This document shows, one piece after another, positions 21,730 through 36,700 of a stretch of 64,000 nt of DNA. Origin of the DNA: Aporrectodea caliginosa (taxonomy: Eukaryota; Annelida; Clitellata; Crassiclitellata; Lumbricidae); the NCBI GenBank assembly GCA_020284085.1, contig JACEVL010000340.1:926501-990500 (forward strand). The letters are read 5' to 3'. How positions within the stretch are numbered: position 1 is the stretch's first letter; every line of letters starts with the position of its first letter. A program made the position numbers and the translations under genes. The notes beneath the pieces are model-generated. The model was given only the letters and a program-made list of their open reading frames with translations. It had not been told where the DNA came from and did no database searches.

Positions 21730-24700
21730 ATAAATAAATTTGTAACACACACAGTCACATTGAAATGTGAACCTGAGGTGCGGATAGTCAGCCACATGTG
21801 CTTGAAAGCCAAGGAGAAATAGTGAGTTTTGAGCTGCTTTTTGAAGGAAGTGAATTTCAGCAACGAAGCACGAGCGGAAGTCAATTCAATTCCCTGGGGG
21901 CAGAGGCATGGAATGCTTGCGAACCCATACCTGTTCTGCATCGGGGCTCAGCTAAAGTTGCGACCTGTACAAGATGATCGTAAGCAACGAGGAGGAATTA
22001 AGGACTTAGTAGTGACTGAAGGTAGGGAGGTGTGCCTGTGCTGAGGGATTTGCAATTCAAATTTTATCCTGGACTCAAAAGGAAGCCAATGCAGCTGATG
22101 GAGTAGGACTGAGTAGAAGCATCAAGAGTAGAAGCAAAGGGAGAAAGAGGAGATGTTGCAAAAGGAGGCAACAATGATCCCAACTTCAGGAACTGATGGC
22201 AAAAATTTTTTATTTCTATCATTTACGTTATGGTTAAAACTTAGAGTTATTGAGCTACCCGTAAATATAAAAATTTATTGCTCAAAATTTATACAAAATA
22301 TCTTTTCATAAAGAAGGAACATCTTTAAAGGGTGAAACTTAACATTGCTTTGCACTTAATTTTCGTCATTTAAGAATAAAGGCCAATCAAGTGAATACCA
22401 CAGCTTAACTCTTTCAACATCTTCAAAGTGCTCTCAAGAGAGCTGCAGAAATGTCTTTTTCATTAGCAGAAACAAATTCAGCATACCGTTTCGATTTCAG
22501 TATCGTTGAAACGCTTTTTGAACAAAATGTTTTTCACGACAGTCCATCCCGTGCACCTCCAGAACTTTGGACTTAACCAAGCATCAAAAACAGCACACAT
22601 AGCACCCGGACAAAGTGGAGCGCATCGATAATTTTCTTCCATTGGCAGTCCAATGAAACAGTCGATTCCTAGCACAGAATAATCAACACACATAAGCATA
22701 AAGTAACATGCAAAAGGTTCTCAAAGTCGATATATATAGGGACATTCAGTAACAACACACATCAGTACATATTATCATAGTTATCATCATCATCATAATT
22801 ATCATCATTATTGTCATTATTATTATTATCACTATTTTTTATTATTATAATTAAAAAGCTTTCAATGCACATAGACACACAGAAACGCAAATCTCAAGAG
22901 GGGTCGGTCAGTCACAACCAGGTGAAATGAAGTTAGATATCCAGACGATTAAAAGCCGGTGAGAAATAGTGAGTTTTAAAGCATTTCTTGAAGAAAGCAT
23001 TTGGGCATTTAGGAAACGGTTCAGGGACGTTTCGTCAACGGACTGTTCGTCAAGGACTGTTCGTCAAGTGGACGTTTCGTCAACGGACGATTCGTCAACG
23101 GACTGTTCGTCCAAGGGAAATAGTTAAACTTTTCCAGTGGAACCAGAATTATATAATTATGTCCTCGCTTGGGGGAGATTATGTAAGCCATTTTTCTTGC
23201 ACATATATCACGCGCTCTCAATTTAAATTGGAAGTTGGATTGATAAAAGAAAGTCTTTGCTTAAATAGGAATTGGATTGATGAGACTAATTGTTTGCTTA
23301 ACTAGAAGTTGGACTGAAGAAAGAAATTCTTTGCTTAACTGGAAGTTGGATTGATGACAGAAATTGTGTGCTTAAATAGAAGTTGTATCGATGAAACTAA
23401 TTTTTTGCTCAAATAGCAAGAATTATTTTCATCAATCCGACTTCTAGTTTCGCGATGAAATTATTTTCATCACTCCAACTTCTATTTAAGGAAGTTATTA
23501 TCATCAATCAATTGTATGTATTTTGCGCACCTGCCGTCACGATTAATGGGTTAGCAATCCTTTTATTGGACAACGAGAATTTTTCCGTTTGACGAACGGT
23601 TCGTTGACGAACAGTCCGGCCGTTAACGAATTGTCCACTTGACGAACAGTCCTTGACGAACAGTCCGTTGACGAATCGTCCGTTGACGAAACGTCCGCAT
23701 ACCTAGGAAACATTGGCACTATTTTCCATTCCGTGGAGCAGCGGTAAATATCAGCCAATTGACCCATACTCAAAGATCGCAGGCTGCCGGAATGGAAGTA
23801 AGGAGACTACAACAGCTGATGATGAGAAAGATAAATCATTTACGGGAAATTTGCAGTGTCATCACTCCCGATTTCACAACACAAGGCCTTAATGAAACAG
23901 AATGGTTTCAACTACTGGCTTCAAATATATGAAAAAATCTTAACAACCAGAATAGAAATTCATATCACTCACCTACAACACACTTCAATCCTCCCAGCCC
24001 TCCTATCTCCATCAGTTATTCACGGTCCAACCACTTCGCTCAACGCTCCTTTGCTGCCCTAACACTCCTCCGCCTTTCTGTCACCTCATCACTGAAATTT
24101 GCATATCGCTCCATGGCCATAGCTGTTTACACCTCTCTGGAACAATCTCCCGCCAGTGTTACGACAAATATCTGATTCATCCAACGAACTCACCAAAAAT
24201 AAAGAGAAGGAAAAAATAGGTACTTGTATAAAATGTATAACCTGAATTCTACAGGAGATAACGCAGCTGGAGGATGCACGGCAGTGTGCTGGTTAGCATG
24301 CTGGACTGTCAGTTGAGAGGTCGGGGGCTCAAATTCCTGTTAGAGCAAAAATTTGGTTCGAAATTTCTGCTCCAACTGCACCCCTTGCCTACTCAGCTAT
24401 GAGTACATTGACCCACTGTTGGTGGGAAGATGATAATTATGGCAAGAGATAGGACTGGCCACCACCCCCCGAGGCTAAGAAAATGAAGACGCTAAATCTT
24501 CTTCTTCCTGTTCCTCTTCTTCTTCTAACGCAGCTGACCACGCAAGGTTACAGAGTTTGTACGAGTAGGCGCACGCAGCAACATGCGAGCCAGTGAAATT
24601 ACGATACATTGAACCCTGCTGAGATTAAACATGAGGTACTCGGGTACGTCCAAAATCCGAGCTACTACGCTACAGGCAACACCAGACTACAGAGCAGGCT

Positions 24701-27700
24701 ATGTCTATGACATGTCTTTGGTAAGAGTAGATCTGATATATAACAAATTGTCGTGATATTATAGAAACAAGATCCGGAAAGGTTTCTGGTGTATGGTCGA
24801 AAGTAAGAGTACTGTCCACAGTAATCCCAAGTGTAGTGACAGTATTTTATAGAACAGCAGACTATGCACGGCAATGCTGGAATGAGGAGGATGCAGACAT
24901 TGGAATTAGCCAAACACAATGGTCTTAGATTTACCTGGGGGTCTATGACTAATCCGCTGAAATAGAACCATGCATGCTGTAACTGGACCTCAAAATGATT
25001 GCTATGTGACTTATTGATGAAGCGAAGATTGTAAATAATAAGGGACCGAGAACGGATCCCTGTGGGACACCAGCAGTGCAGAAAGAAGGATGAGACCGAG
25101 CAGTATACCAATGCCTATTTATACCGCACTCAAATACATACAAATAGACGGATGATTGCATAAACAGGGACCTTTTTACGAGTCACTGATGGAGTGATTG
25201 ATTAATTGGGTGTAATATCATATAAGCATAAACTGACTCTTTAGGGCAACGAGCATCAAGGACTATATGCAAGAGGAGGGCTAAGAGAGTCACCAACTAC
25301 ATGTAGCACCTATACACCTACACTAGATGCTCTCTGAATTAGCAGCCTTTGAAAACAAGAGTAGGCCTATGCATGAAGCTGCCATCTACGAGTCCACCAT
25401 GACGGACCTTGTCAACACCTTACTTCCGTCGCACTCAGCCAAGACGCGCCGGTCAGTCCTAACACCATGGTTTGATGCTGAATGCCGCTCTTTCCGGCGC
25501 CATGCTCGCTGCCTGGAGAGACGGTATAGACGCACCAAATCACCAGCTGACCGTGTCGCCTGCGTGCAATATGTCCGCGAAATGCATCGGCAATACAGGC
25601 AAAAAGAGCGGACCTACTGGGAAGAAAAAATCGCCTCCCACTCGGGTGAGCCAAAGAGGCTCTGGTCGACCTTCAACGATCTTCTCGGCCGTGCTCGATC
25701 CAGCGGACGTTCAACTACGCCTCTCTTCTCGCCAGATGCCTTCCTGGAAGCTTTCACTGCGAAGGTCCACTCCGTCCGTGAAGCTACGGCTGGCTGCTCT
25801 CCACCATCGACTGACTGTGAGCTCTCTGCCCTAGATCCGGTCTCAAGTCAGGAGTTACGACGACTCATCTTAGCCTCTGCGCCAAAGACATGCGACTTGG
25901 ACCAACTTCCTACGTTCATCCTCCAGGAGTTCGTGGATACTCTGCTCCCCTTCTTAACAGTACTCTGTAATAGTTCCCTCCGTGAGGGAATCCTACCTAC
26001 ATCGCAGAAAAGGTCTATCCTCGTTCCAGTGCCTAAGCGTGAGGATTTGGACCTGGCAGACCCAACTAACTTTAGACCAATAGCTAACGTAACATTTCTA
26101 TCCAAAATTATTGAAAAGGTTGTAGCTGCCCAGCTCACTCTCTACCTTGATAGGAATAACCTCCTACCAACATTCCAATCAGGTTTTCGGAAAGGTCATT
26201 CTACGGAGACCTTACTTATCCGCCTTCTTTCAGATATTTATGGGGCCATTGACAAGTCACAGGTTACCCTTTTGGCACTGTTCGATGTAAGCGCTGCATT
26301 CGATACAGTGGACCACGATATCCTGCTGACGCGGCTTTCCACCTCTTTTGGCCTTTCTGGCAATTTCCTTACTTGGCTTACCTCCTATCTCCAAGACCGT
26401 TCTTGTATTGTGGCTTGTGGGTCCGCAAGGTCGCCCTGGGCTCCTGCCCCGTTCGGATTACCGCAAGGTTCTGTCCTGGGTCCTCTGCTCTACATTATCT
26501 ACACTGCAGACCTTGGCCCTCTCTTGGCAGCCGGTGCTATCTTGAGTCAATCTTATGCAGACGACCTTCAGGCATATGTTCACTGTTTGGCGTCTGCAGC
26601 TGCTGCTGCGGTCCGAGAAATTAGCCGGGCCATGCAGACTTTAGAGGCCTGGATGTCCTCCAACCGCCTACGACTAAACCCCAATAAGACTCAATATATC
26701 TGGCTTGGCACGCGCCAACAACTTGCAAAAATTAACTTAGAGGCCTTAGCTCTTGAGTTCCCCTGTATTACTTTCTCCTCATCTGTCCGTGACCTTGGTG
26801 TTACCTTGGACCAGGAGCTCACGTTCACGCGACACATCAATCTACTCTGTCGCGATTGCTATTACCAACTGCGTCAGCTGAGGGTAATATCTCGCTCTCT
26901 TACTCCTACTGCTGCTTCCACCCTTGTCCACGCCTTTGTGGTCTCTCGCCTCGACCATTGTAGTGCCCTCTATGATGGGCTCCCAGCAGTCCGGATTGGG
27001 TGCATAGAGCGGGTTTTGCGCGCGGCGGCACGTCTTATTGGGCGAATCCCAAAATTTGGCCACATCTCAGAGTATATGCGGAATGTACTACACTGGCTTC
27101 CATTTCCGCAGCGGATCGCCTATAGAGTTTCTGCGCTGGTCTGGCGCTGCATGGAGGGTATCGCTCCCCTATACCTGCGGGAACTCTGCTGCTCCACCTC
27201 TGGTGTCCAGCGGCGATCTGCTCTCCGATCAGCTAATCAAGCTGAACTCTTAGTCCCTCGCTCGCGGACTACCATAAAGCAGCGGCGCTCTTTTTCTGTC
27301 GCTGGCCCTACGACCTGGAATGGGCTCCCTGTTGCACTCCGCCTAGTGCCTAGGGGTCACACCACTACCTTCTTTGTAAACCTTAAGACTGTATTGTTTA
27401 GCCGTGGTTGGACTGGGAGCGCTTCTGAGTAGATTACCTCGAAGGGGCGCTATATAAATTCTCCTTAATAATAATAATAATAGGTTATGCATTAGTAAGT
27501 CAGAGACTAAAGCACACAAGCTCATTTTCACGCATTTCGTTTGTTCAATATTAATGTGGTTTTACAGAAATGTGCATGCACAAAGGGTACTTTGTTGAGA
27601 AAATATGAATATATTCATGTTTTCTATGTTCATGTATTTATATTCACGATTTCTATGCAGCAGTCATTTGCAAACATGAAGGATATTAATTCAAATATAG

Positions 27701-30697
27701 CAATATTAAGTTTAAAAAGTATTTACATTCAATATTTTATTGCTAATATTATCGTTGAGAAATCAAGTGGATTGTGATGGACCTTAAACACTTGATGCAA
27801 AATACTGAGGAACACTAGCAGTAGTCTAGAAGTAGTATTCGCAACTCTTCATGCATACCGATTTATTCACTAGTCGAGTATAAGACAGGGTAAATCAGGC
27901 ACTGGTAGTTATGCGGCTTATGCCATCGTCATACATAAAAAATCGTCAGAATTTTTAAATAGATTGCTTTCATATTTCAAATAAAGTGCATCAGTGTTGA
28001 CAGAAAGATAAGGTTTGTCGGAATGCTCCATGATAGTTACCGAATTTCTGAGCGACTTCTTCCGCGAAAAACTGATCTAAGCTGCGGTGTTGAGGATCGA
28101 CTCTTCTGATTAACTGGTCCATGCATAGGCCCAGCGTTAAGCTATGAAAAGCATGCTTTGAACCTTAAAAGCAAGGAAAACAAAACATTGAAAAATCACT
28201 CAAAGTCTAAAGACTTGAGCAAAGACATAGTTTAGATAAGGTAAGAGACCGTCCACTGTTTCCTAATGCATTATACCTAGTGATGTGAGCCTGAAATATT
28301 TCATTTGAAATATTTCATTTCTGACAGTTTTTTTTTGAAATATTTCAATGACCAAAAAAAAACAACATGTTTTTTTTAAGTATTGGATGCACACAAATTG
28401 ACACAATGTCTTGAGTTGGACCAGTTTGTGCTGTTCCAATGACATGGTGCTGTTCCAAAGATATGGTCTGTTCTGCAATCGGATATTAACTTTATAATAG
28501 CAGACGTTACTTTGCTTGTCATTGTTTGCACTCTATTTGATCGTAGTCGATGGCAGCCATGATGGATTTCTTGTACACAGTTTCCGTCGTCATGCCTATT
28601 CCTGGTTTTATTTATGTTGTTTGATGATGACATGGACGATGATGAATAACAATGAGGAAATCTTGTAACTGACAGATTTTAGCAGTATAATTACTATTAA
28701 TGATGGTTTACTCTGTCTGACTGATAGTACTATTTATGTTTGTGTTCTAAGTTCTATTCTTAGAACTTTTTGTAAAATTTTGTTCGCCTGATTATTATTG
28801 AGTCTAGTTGACATAGTATTTGTGATTTATAATTTGTCTTGTAAAGTCACTAAAGTGTTTCGAATTCTATACGATTGACTGTGTCCTAGGCTAGCAGAAT
28901 TTAGCTAAAATCACATTTATTTCATTTATGACAAAACAAGTGATTAATAATAAATGTTAAGCATAACAATGAACAATAACATCTACTTTATTAGATCAAA
29001 CTGTAATTTGTGACATTTGGTGAATAAAATATGTTTTTCAACATATAATGTAACTCTCATAAAGTCATTCTTAAAAACAGGTAATTAGAAATAAATTGAG
29101 TATCTCGAGGATGGTCATCACTAACACAATAATGCATATAATATGTAATATGAGAGAAATAAATAAACTGTTATTATGGTTGTAATTAGTTGTAAAATGT
29201 AAAGAAAAAAATAATTTCAAATGTTTCAAAGAAAACTGAAATATTTCAAATAAAACTGAAATATTTCATTGAAATATTTCAACGCCAAAAAAAACATGTT
29301 TTTTTACATCTCTAATTATACCTGATTCACTTACTGATTTATGGCCTTGGCGATGCTCCCGCACGCATAAGCCGCTCGTTTATGGAAGACCTCCATCCAA
29401 CCCGAGAGTAAATAGTTGTGTCCTCCATTTTGAGTTTCATGATCAATGGGGTGAAGGCGACTGATCAGGTCTCTCCCTCCTCCTTGGTTCAGATTTAGCC
29501 GAGACCTAGTCCCGTTGCCCGGGGGAGACGACGTGGACGTACTGAACCACCTCGTTGTTGTACCCGGCCCCACGGTTATACCCGGTTCTTGCAATGGCAA
29601 TAACTGTCCAGGCAAAAACCTCTTGGCAAAAATGGCAATAACCTCTTGGCAAAAATAGAAACTATAAATTATAAAATATGGAATCTTCACAGTTAGCTTC
29701 ATTTTTTAATGCCCTTCCCTTCGCGTGAGACTTTCCTTTCTGGATCATTGTCTTCATCTCTCTCTCTCTCTCCTTAAAACCTATTTCTTCTCTCGGGGTT
29801 TTCGCACAGGGAGCGCTACTGACTGGCCATGGCTGTGAGCAGCGCTATATAAATTACTAATTACATTACATTATTTATCAGGCTTGTTACTTTACAGCAT
29901 CGATTGATTTAAATATAATCATGATTTAAGTCAATCAATTTTTTCCTAGTTAAAATCACCTGATTTAAATAACCATATACTTTCTTCCTAATAAAAGTCA
30001 TTTATAAGGTTAACATAGGTACAGTCACTATCAAATGGTATATTTATAAATTAGACATTTTCCCCAACCATTGCCCATTATATCCTACCAGGTAAGTATA
30101 CACTATGCCTATATGCAAAAGCCAATGACCCTGTTGGCCTGAATATTACTAGTCCAGTGCAAATGGCAATTTATTCTGGAGTAACATTTTATGTAAGAAA
30201 CATTTAATGGTTTTATAACTAAGGAGTATGGCAGTGAAACATGATTTTCATTTGCCTTGTCCTTATAACCGGTTATTGCCAAAGTCCTGGCAATAATTGG
30301 TGTTCTATGGGTGCAGAGTGAATTAGGCAAGGGTCCATTCATACACAGTAGTGCATTAAGAGGAAGCACCAAAAACCTTTTTTAAAGTCGATTGGTACTA
30401 GTTTCTCAAGATTTAACGGTGTTGTAAACGACGTCGTCCCACCAACACCTCCTCGATTAGGGCCATCATTGACTGGAACTATAACTACGATCGCACTATA
30501 CTCAACTTCGTGGACATTCCTTAGTCGCACTACTGACCATCGCATCGTAGCTGAATTTCTGAAATTCTTCTACTGGAGTCAACCTACTCCATCAACGGAC
30601 AATGTTCTACTAATCTTTTTTGCAAATATTTTACCACACTTTTTAAGAATTCGCCGGTCAAGCAGACGACATTTTGCAGTGGTGGTAGTAGTAGCAT

Positions 30698-30728
<31 letters not shown>

Positions 30729-33700
30729 TTCAGTTTAACGACACTGTGTGATAACAAAGATCATTATCGCTGCCCTCCTCCTTCATCCAGGCTTGGGACT
30801 GGCACTGCTTGGCACTACAGCACGGACGTGCAGTGGCGGAGTTAACACATTTAGATTCAAAATTATAGACTCTGGCCCCTGTTCTCCGTTGAATGTTCTG
30901 TCTGTAGTCGTCCTCTGTCCTAACTAAATAGGCTATTGCTATGTGCTACGATGTCGGTGTTACTTAAGATGCTGGTAATTAAAATAACATCTTAATCAAT
31001 CGATCTACAATATAACAGCTAGCACCCTAAGCAACACAATTCAATCTATAATAACACATTACATATAAAGCGTAAAAATAAGGAGATCATTACGAATTGC
31101 TTTCAGGGAACGTTGCTTTCTGTTGAAAGAAAAACCTGCATGATACATCAGGTATTATTTCTGACCCTCAATTTTAGTACTCAAAGAATTAAACTCCTGA
31201 ATGAGTTACATGCTTTGCTCAGTTGCATTTTTTACAACTCAGAGACTTTCTGCAAACTGTTTGACTTGCTACTCAGTTGCTAGTATCATCCTCTACATCC
31301 CAGTGGTCTGTTGAAAAGACTTTAGGTCCAACATATGGCATTTTTAAAAATCAATAATGTCTGCCATTACTTTGAGGACCACCCAAAAACATACCTACAT
31401 ACATAATTACACTGAGGAGTGCACAATAGTGTACAGGTTAGTATGCCACACGGTCAGTGCATGAAGAGGTTGGAGGTTCAAATCCTGCCCAGGTAGAAAA
31501 CATTGTTTCAGGATTTCAGCACAGCCAGCGCTCCTAGACTACTCTAATAAACTGAGTACACTGACTGTACAACATCAGTGGGAAGATCAGGTGGTGAGGG
31601 AGAGGACTGGCCACTCGCCCTCATATGCTGAGGCTAAAAAATGAAGTTGCTAACATATCATACCCATGTCTGCTGCTCAAGCTAGCTTCTTAGATGCCTC
31701 TATTGGAACTCCTCAAAAATGCGATCCAACAATTTTAAGTTTAAACATGACTGCCAATTGTGAATCCTCTAGTTATCATTTATCAAGTTTATCACTAATT
31801 GTTCACTGCTGAACCGTTGCTGCTTAATAAACTTTTAACACCACTTAAGTTAGCATAAGCAGCACTTCTGTGAGTAGCTTAACAGGTTCCATATAAAGTG
31901 TTTAGTTACCTACATACACACATATATCCGTAGGCCTACATGCATTATATATAAATTTATAAAATGACAGCAGACCAATAATAAGATATAAATGTCTATT
32001 CATGACTTATTCACAATATTTACTTACCAGGCTTCCACTGAGGTCGGGCAGTTGCCAAAAGATGTGATAGTTTGCTTGGATTTTTGGTAATATCAAAGAG
32101 GGAATAAACCTCATCCAAAACAATAGGGCTTGCCTACAAACATATTTATAGCCCCATTATCTGCAAATTGCCCATTTGAGCAGCAACACTGCATTATGCA
32201 TTAACATGGTAAATGCCAACAAGAAATCTATAAGAAAATACTAGATTCACATTTGAACCCAGTAGTTTATACACATTATAACTTTAGATTCTACAAGCTT
32301 AACACCAAATGAAGCACTTATGAGAGGTTTTAAAAATGTGCTAAATAAATAACTGTATTGTGACATTGTATTACAGGTAATACAATGTCACATGGCAAGG
32401 TAACAAATTTGTTTATATGCTTCTGTAGAAACTCCTCAGAAGTATGGTCCTCAGGTTAAAGGATTACTCGACTTCCCCACAAACAAGACCAGACTTGTCA
32501 ACTGCCTTGTCAACTATTAAATAGACACAAGTTACCATTCTCCAGTGAACAATCCAAAGTTTAGGATTTGCAGGGCATGTTTTGACGTGTAGCGTTACAC
32601 AAAATGTGCAGTGATAACTTGAAAAGTGCAGTGGTGAATGGTTTTTTGTGCAGTGATCATCATCAAAAATAAGGAATTGTAATTCAATGAAATTCATAAT
32701 TATTTATCATGTTTATGATTTCGATTATTGAACAAATAGTGGTACGTCTTATGTGCTTTGCAATTCGTTGCTACAGTTTCATCCAGTCAAGGACCATGTC
32801 ACCGTGTTGTTAAAGCCAAGATCAAAGCTATTTATAAACCTATACTTTATTTACTTATTTGCTGAATTACTTGGTTAATGGAAACCGACATGCATTGCCA
32901 CGCAATAAATTTGTGCTCTGCCTCTGGACCCTGGTGGGGTCCCAGCCCCAGACAGCCAATATAGACTTGTGCTCTCTCTCTCACCATGTGCAGCGAAAAA
33001 TTGTCCTTAAAACATACTCTGATTATCTGTTTTACTGGCAACTGCCTACATTAATCTGACCAAATTACGACTTATTAACATTCCTTGTATTACTGACTAG
33101 TTACGAGAAATATCTTGACATGCCACTATATAAATTATATCACAGTACACTACAGTACAACACAAAATACATGAGGTAAATTAAACACTCAACTAATATG
33201 AGACAATATCTGAAAAGTAAGATCGATTCCACTGACTAACACAACTGAAGCTAAGTAATGGCAAGTACAAGTAAGATCAAATTAGTGTCACAGATCTTCT
33301 TTTAGAGCAGTGGTTCTTAACCTTTTCAAGGGAGCCGAACCCCAAGAGAAATCCATGACCACTCACCGAACCCCTCAAGTTTGAACAATAATTTTTTAAC
33401 TAATGGGAAGAAAAGGAAATAAAAAATTGTACCAAAATGTGATACAATATTAATACATTCAATACAAGAACTACTAACAGTTAAATAAAAGTCGAAAAAT
33501 AAAAATAAAATAGCAAATGATTTTTCACTCACACTCACTGACCCTGAATAGCCTATGTATATATTTCAGAGGACCTCTGCCGAACCTCTGGCACTGGCTC
33601 ACCGAACCCCAGAGGTTCGGTCGAACACTGGTTAAGAAACACTGTTTTAGAGTATGTGGATAATATAAGGTGAGGTACAAGTTGATTGATCTGAAGTCAG

Positions 33701-36700
33701 CTAAGGATCGATAAGCCAGGTACAATGAAGGTAAGGAAAGTTACAAGGCGCAATAATGATCCAGTGCAGGACTGATCCTGGCCATGACCTGCAGTGAAAC
33801 CTGCACCCTACTGACTACGTCAACAAACCCACAACAGATTTATACCCATTGCAGACAATTTGGCATGTAAAAAATCTATTATTATGATTTGACTCTTGTC
33901 TTTTTATTACAGAATGTACACCAAAGTGCGACTAGCAGTTGGTATCAATAAAGGATATACTTAATAACTTTACAATACACTATGTATGGGCTGACAATTA
34001 AATTTTTATGATCACTATTATAATATTTCCAAGCATTAATTATTATTAATAATATTGCACATTTATTAAGCGCCATACCTATTGACTGAATCGAAGGCGC
34101 TGAGCAATTGTGAGCGAGAGCAATTGCAAGTGAAGAACATGCTCAAGGTTCTCATACAGTAACCGTCTTAGGAAAGGCTCGAACCCATACAAGGTGAGCA
34201 TTCTAACCAATCAGCAAGTGTCCCTATGAAAGTGCTACTCAAACTGTGATTGGTTACCTTGCCTATGGCATGATATCCAGAATCACAATTTTTATCTTAT
34301 CCAAATAAAAGTTTAATGTTTTAAACATTGAGTGTTGTAAAATATAAATAAGATAAAATATGCACAGAAGCGGGTAGTGCATTGCAAGCTTTGAAATTCA
34401 GTGAATGCATTAAACTACTAAATTACCACCAAATTCACTCTAAAGTCTGTTCTTAAAATTTCGCACCTGATGGCTAAGAAGTTGTTCAACAGTTATTGAC
34501 CCTTTCCCATTTGCTGCGAATTCTGGCCAATATTTTGCAACCGGGGAAGAATAAGCCAGTAGACCTCTAAACACAAAGACATTACATAAAGCACAACAAC
34601 ATAATGCTGTTAAGAGAACAAGCGCCAGCATTTATACGACTTTTTATATACCTCTACAAAGCCCTCCTCGCTAGACTCTTGTTAGACTGCAATGTAAATA
34701 AATTATATTGTCATGTAATCATATAATGTCAAGCATTGATGAAAGATTTTGAAAGATGTAATGTAATCACGTGATATGGTGTTCATAAAAGGTGCCTGCA
34801 GTGCATAGCCAGAACACGTGGATCTAGAAGAGGCCATAATATTATATCCAACACTGAATTGCCAATTACAGAGAAGGCATGACATACTATTGTCGATGTG
34901 TGGTCAAAAGAAACAGCCGGTCTGCCTCAGGTTATGAAGAGAAGGGACGCTACGTATACTTTTAATCAACACTCAAAATCTGCTCTATTTCATCAGAGTT
35001 CCGTTTAGAGCACTTCGAAGTACTTAGGCATTTTGAAAGTGGTCGTGGATGCTATATATATAGAGGTCCTGAGATTAATGAATTAACAGTATTATTAACT
35101 AGTTAATGAGGTTACAAGAGGTAAACAACAAATCGGTTACGGTATGTTCAATCATAATTAGTCACCATAATATTAAAGGAATCCCAATGCGCTTTTGGAA
35201 CTGAATGGGAGAGAGACCAGTGGCGGCGCCAGGATTTCAGGTTTGGGGGGCTAAAGCTCAAAAAACCTTCCCTTTTGTCCCCTCCTCGCTGTGATTTGCA
35301 GTGATTTCCCAATTTTGGGGGGGGGGGCTGAGCTGCAGTTAGGGGGGCTAAGCACCCCTAGCCCCCCTGGCGCCGCCACTGGGAGAGACTATACGGAGCT
35401 CTAGCCGCATGTCCTGAGGAAGACGATTCTAGCTGGGCGACCAGACCAACTTTCACTGAAGAGGATATGTCGCCTCGGATATGTAGGCTCTGCTATTTGA
35501 CGATTTGGCTATTTGACGACTTTTTGCACTCTGATCGCCTCTCTGCCTGCAGTGGCCAGATTACCCTTCTGTCGGCTGACCATGTCTCTTGATGGTACCC
35601 CGTATGCACACTGCTACGGCCCAGTCCAGTTTTGTTTCCGTCGGCTCGCCCAGCTAGAATCGTCTTCCTCAGGACATGCGGTTAGAGCTCCTTATATAGT
35701 CTCTCTCCCATTCAGTTCCACAAGCGCATGAAGACTTTCCTATTTGTCAGCGATGGCAAGACTAACCCGGTTTGGTAGCGTGACCAACCTCTCTGAGTGG
35801 TGCTTTATAAATTTTTGTTAAAATTACAACCACAATATAAACAGTCAACTTACCGGTCAACCAGAATTGCAATTACAATAGCTCCAATGCCTCTGGTGCC
35901 CTCGTAGAGACAAGACAGGGTGGTTTTGTCCCAAGGCAATTCAGCCCTAGTATGTCCTCCAACAAATTCCACAACCAGCTGGCCTTTATGGTACACAGCA
36001 AACCCACCTGATATGTGCTGCCTATCCTTGACATGTCTCCTGTTGGAAGCACAAAAATTTGCAACAGGCCAGTCTCATAATGTTAACTTTGAGACTCAAG
36101 TGCAGGTATCAAATATCAATTCAATATATAATGGGCTTTGAAGAACTTTAACTAATCAAACAAATTTAATCTGAGTTTGCCTTTGCCTTGCACCAGAATC
36201 CACATCATAATGGATCCATTTCTCATTATGCAGAATCTTGAATGTTCCATTCATTTTATCATCTGGGCCAATTATATGCCATTTCCCTAACTCTGTATTA
36301 ACATACTTTCACACACGCTTTCCTGCATGTTCAGTCGTATATGCTTTCATAAAAACCTCACTTGGACTAACCACCTGATATTGAACGTAAACAAATGTGT
36401 GAACGTAGAATTTATCAATGTTTGGGTCCTTTTGTGCTACATTATCTAATAGCAAGCTGTTTAAAAGACTGCTGGTGATTGCTGTTGGTTACTGGAGGTT
36501 TTATAAAAAAAATTTAGAGGCACAATCTGACAATGTGAACTTTGTAAATTAATTAATTGACTTACAACATTCCTTACCGAAAACCCAATAATCAAATGTG
36601 AGCATCAAAGATTCAAACTATCTTGACAGAGGCGCATCCTCCGACTTCACGCGCTTCTGCTATCATAGTGGAGGGCTGTGCTTGTGCATTTTTCTCCAGA

